Origin: Bacillota bacterium
GTDB taxonomy: Bacteria > Bacillota > UBA994
Direction: 5' to 3'
DNA: 29,996 nt
NCBI GenBank assembly: GCA_018725275.1
Contig: QLUC01000006.1
Span: forward strand, 1-29,996
A program made the position numbers and the translations under genes. The notes under the pieces were generated by a model. It was not told the DNA's origin and made no database searches. It saw only the letters and a list, made by a program, of their open reading frames with translations. Numbering within the stretch: the first letter of the stretch is position 1; each line of letters starts with the position of its first letter. Positions 29,710 through 29,996 of the stretch are shown here, one piece after another.

Positions 29710-29996
29710 TATTGTATCATGGGTAGGCGTTTTCATTGCCCTAGGTTCATTAGCCGTATCGGCAATCACGCTTATTAGAGGCAGTCGCATGCAACAGCGG
29801 GTTGTTCGAATCGAAGAACAGCGCGAACAGGAGCGACGTTCTCAATCGCTCCAAGCAAGCCTGCATCCGGAATGGAGAGCCCATCGACTTTGCCTCATTA
29901 ACCGCGGAGCAGCCGAGGCGCGCAACATTCGCGTTGAAATGGACGGAAAACCGCTGGCGCAACATCCCATGGGGGTAGAAGACGATCCAATGCCTA
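29702..29996 (+). CDS. Membrane-anchored protein of the restriction operon (partial, runs off right edge)
   Basis: The first 98 codons are visible. ATG 29702 follows GGAGGAGG and overlaps the tail remnant's stop by eight bases. It opens MDNIVSWVGVFIALGSLAVS with one membrane helix (about 4-25), then a charged coiled-coil-like stretch (RVVRIEEQREQERRSQSLQA), then a soluble domain beginning LHPEWRAHRLCLINRGAAEA and RNIRVEMDGKPL. That last part resembles the beta-sandwich pattern (l.i.N.G...A.nv.v..dg..) seen in small membrane-tethered hypothetical proteins near restriction or defence genes. I do not recognise a named family. Confidence 0.75.
   Translation, partial: MDNIVSWVGVFIALGSLAVSAITLIRGSRMQQRVVRIEEQREQERRSQSLQASLHPEWRAHRLCLINRGAAEARNIRVEMDGKPLAQHPMGVEDDPMP

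Noticed and set aside
1..29996. CRISPR array
   Set aside because: No regularly spaced direct repeats were seen on reading the intergenic regions.

Overview
The window looks like a chromosomal segment of an anaerobic, spore-forming Bacillota (Clostridia-like). The evidence is a polA-mutM-ytaF-coaE gene order (ytaF is a sporulation membrane protein), remnants of a GerAB-type germination permease and of an [FeFe]-hydrogenase-like protein, an ECF sigma/zinc anti-sigma pair, AsnA-type asparagine synthetase, frequent TTG/GTG starts preceded by strong Shine-Dalgarno sequences, and tRNAs with encoded CCA. I cannot name a genus.

Layout. 1-1790 is a graveyard of three decayed genes: a GerAB-like fragment, a hydrogenase-domain fragment with an internal deletion, and a REP-type (Y1) transposase. 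1890-8643 (minus strand) holds a DUF3006 protein and a ComEC-like metallo-beta-lactamase lipoprotein, two tRNA-Leu genes with promoter and terminator, and the housekeeping run polA-mutM-ytaF-coaE-lytic transglycosylase. 8883-10367 has a ROK-family protein that has lost its catalytic segment, convergent with a cupin-type glucose-6-phosphate isomerase. 10531-13606 is a TRAP transporter operon (dctP-dctQ-dctM). 13930-15076 is an ECF sigma factor with its zinc-finger anti-sigma partner, preceded by a GGAAC/CGTCTA promoter. 15220-16587 is an L,D-transpeptidase with a LysM nested inside its catalytic domain, followed in the same frame, across one TAG, by a stalk-like domain ORF.

16829-25709 (plus strand) is a peptide-type ABC uptake locus. 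It has two tandem paralogous binding proteins with N-terminal stalk (copper-amine-oxidase-N-like) domains, two permeases, an unrecognised secreted-domain/membrane protein, and asnA. No ATPase gene is present.

25766 onward is a genomic island. A tRNA-Val gene is abutted by the degraded C-terminus of a tyrosine integrase and an IstB remnant, followed by a type I restriction-modification operon running off the right edge: a small 59-residue protein, hsdM, rhuM, and a membrane-anchored protein. HsdM lacks its usual C-terminal LTPGRYVG segment, and a second copy of the HsdM tail lies directly after rhuM, so rhuM is bracketed by two HsdM tails.

Three reading frames (hydrogenase fragment, ROK, HsdM) appear to carry internal in-frame deletions relative to their families. 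All family assignments come from reading motifs, not from database searches.
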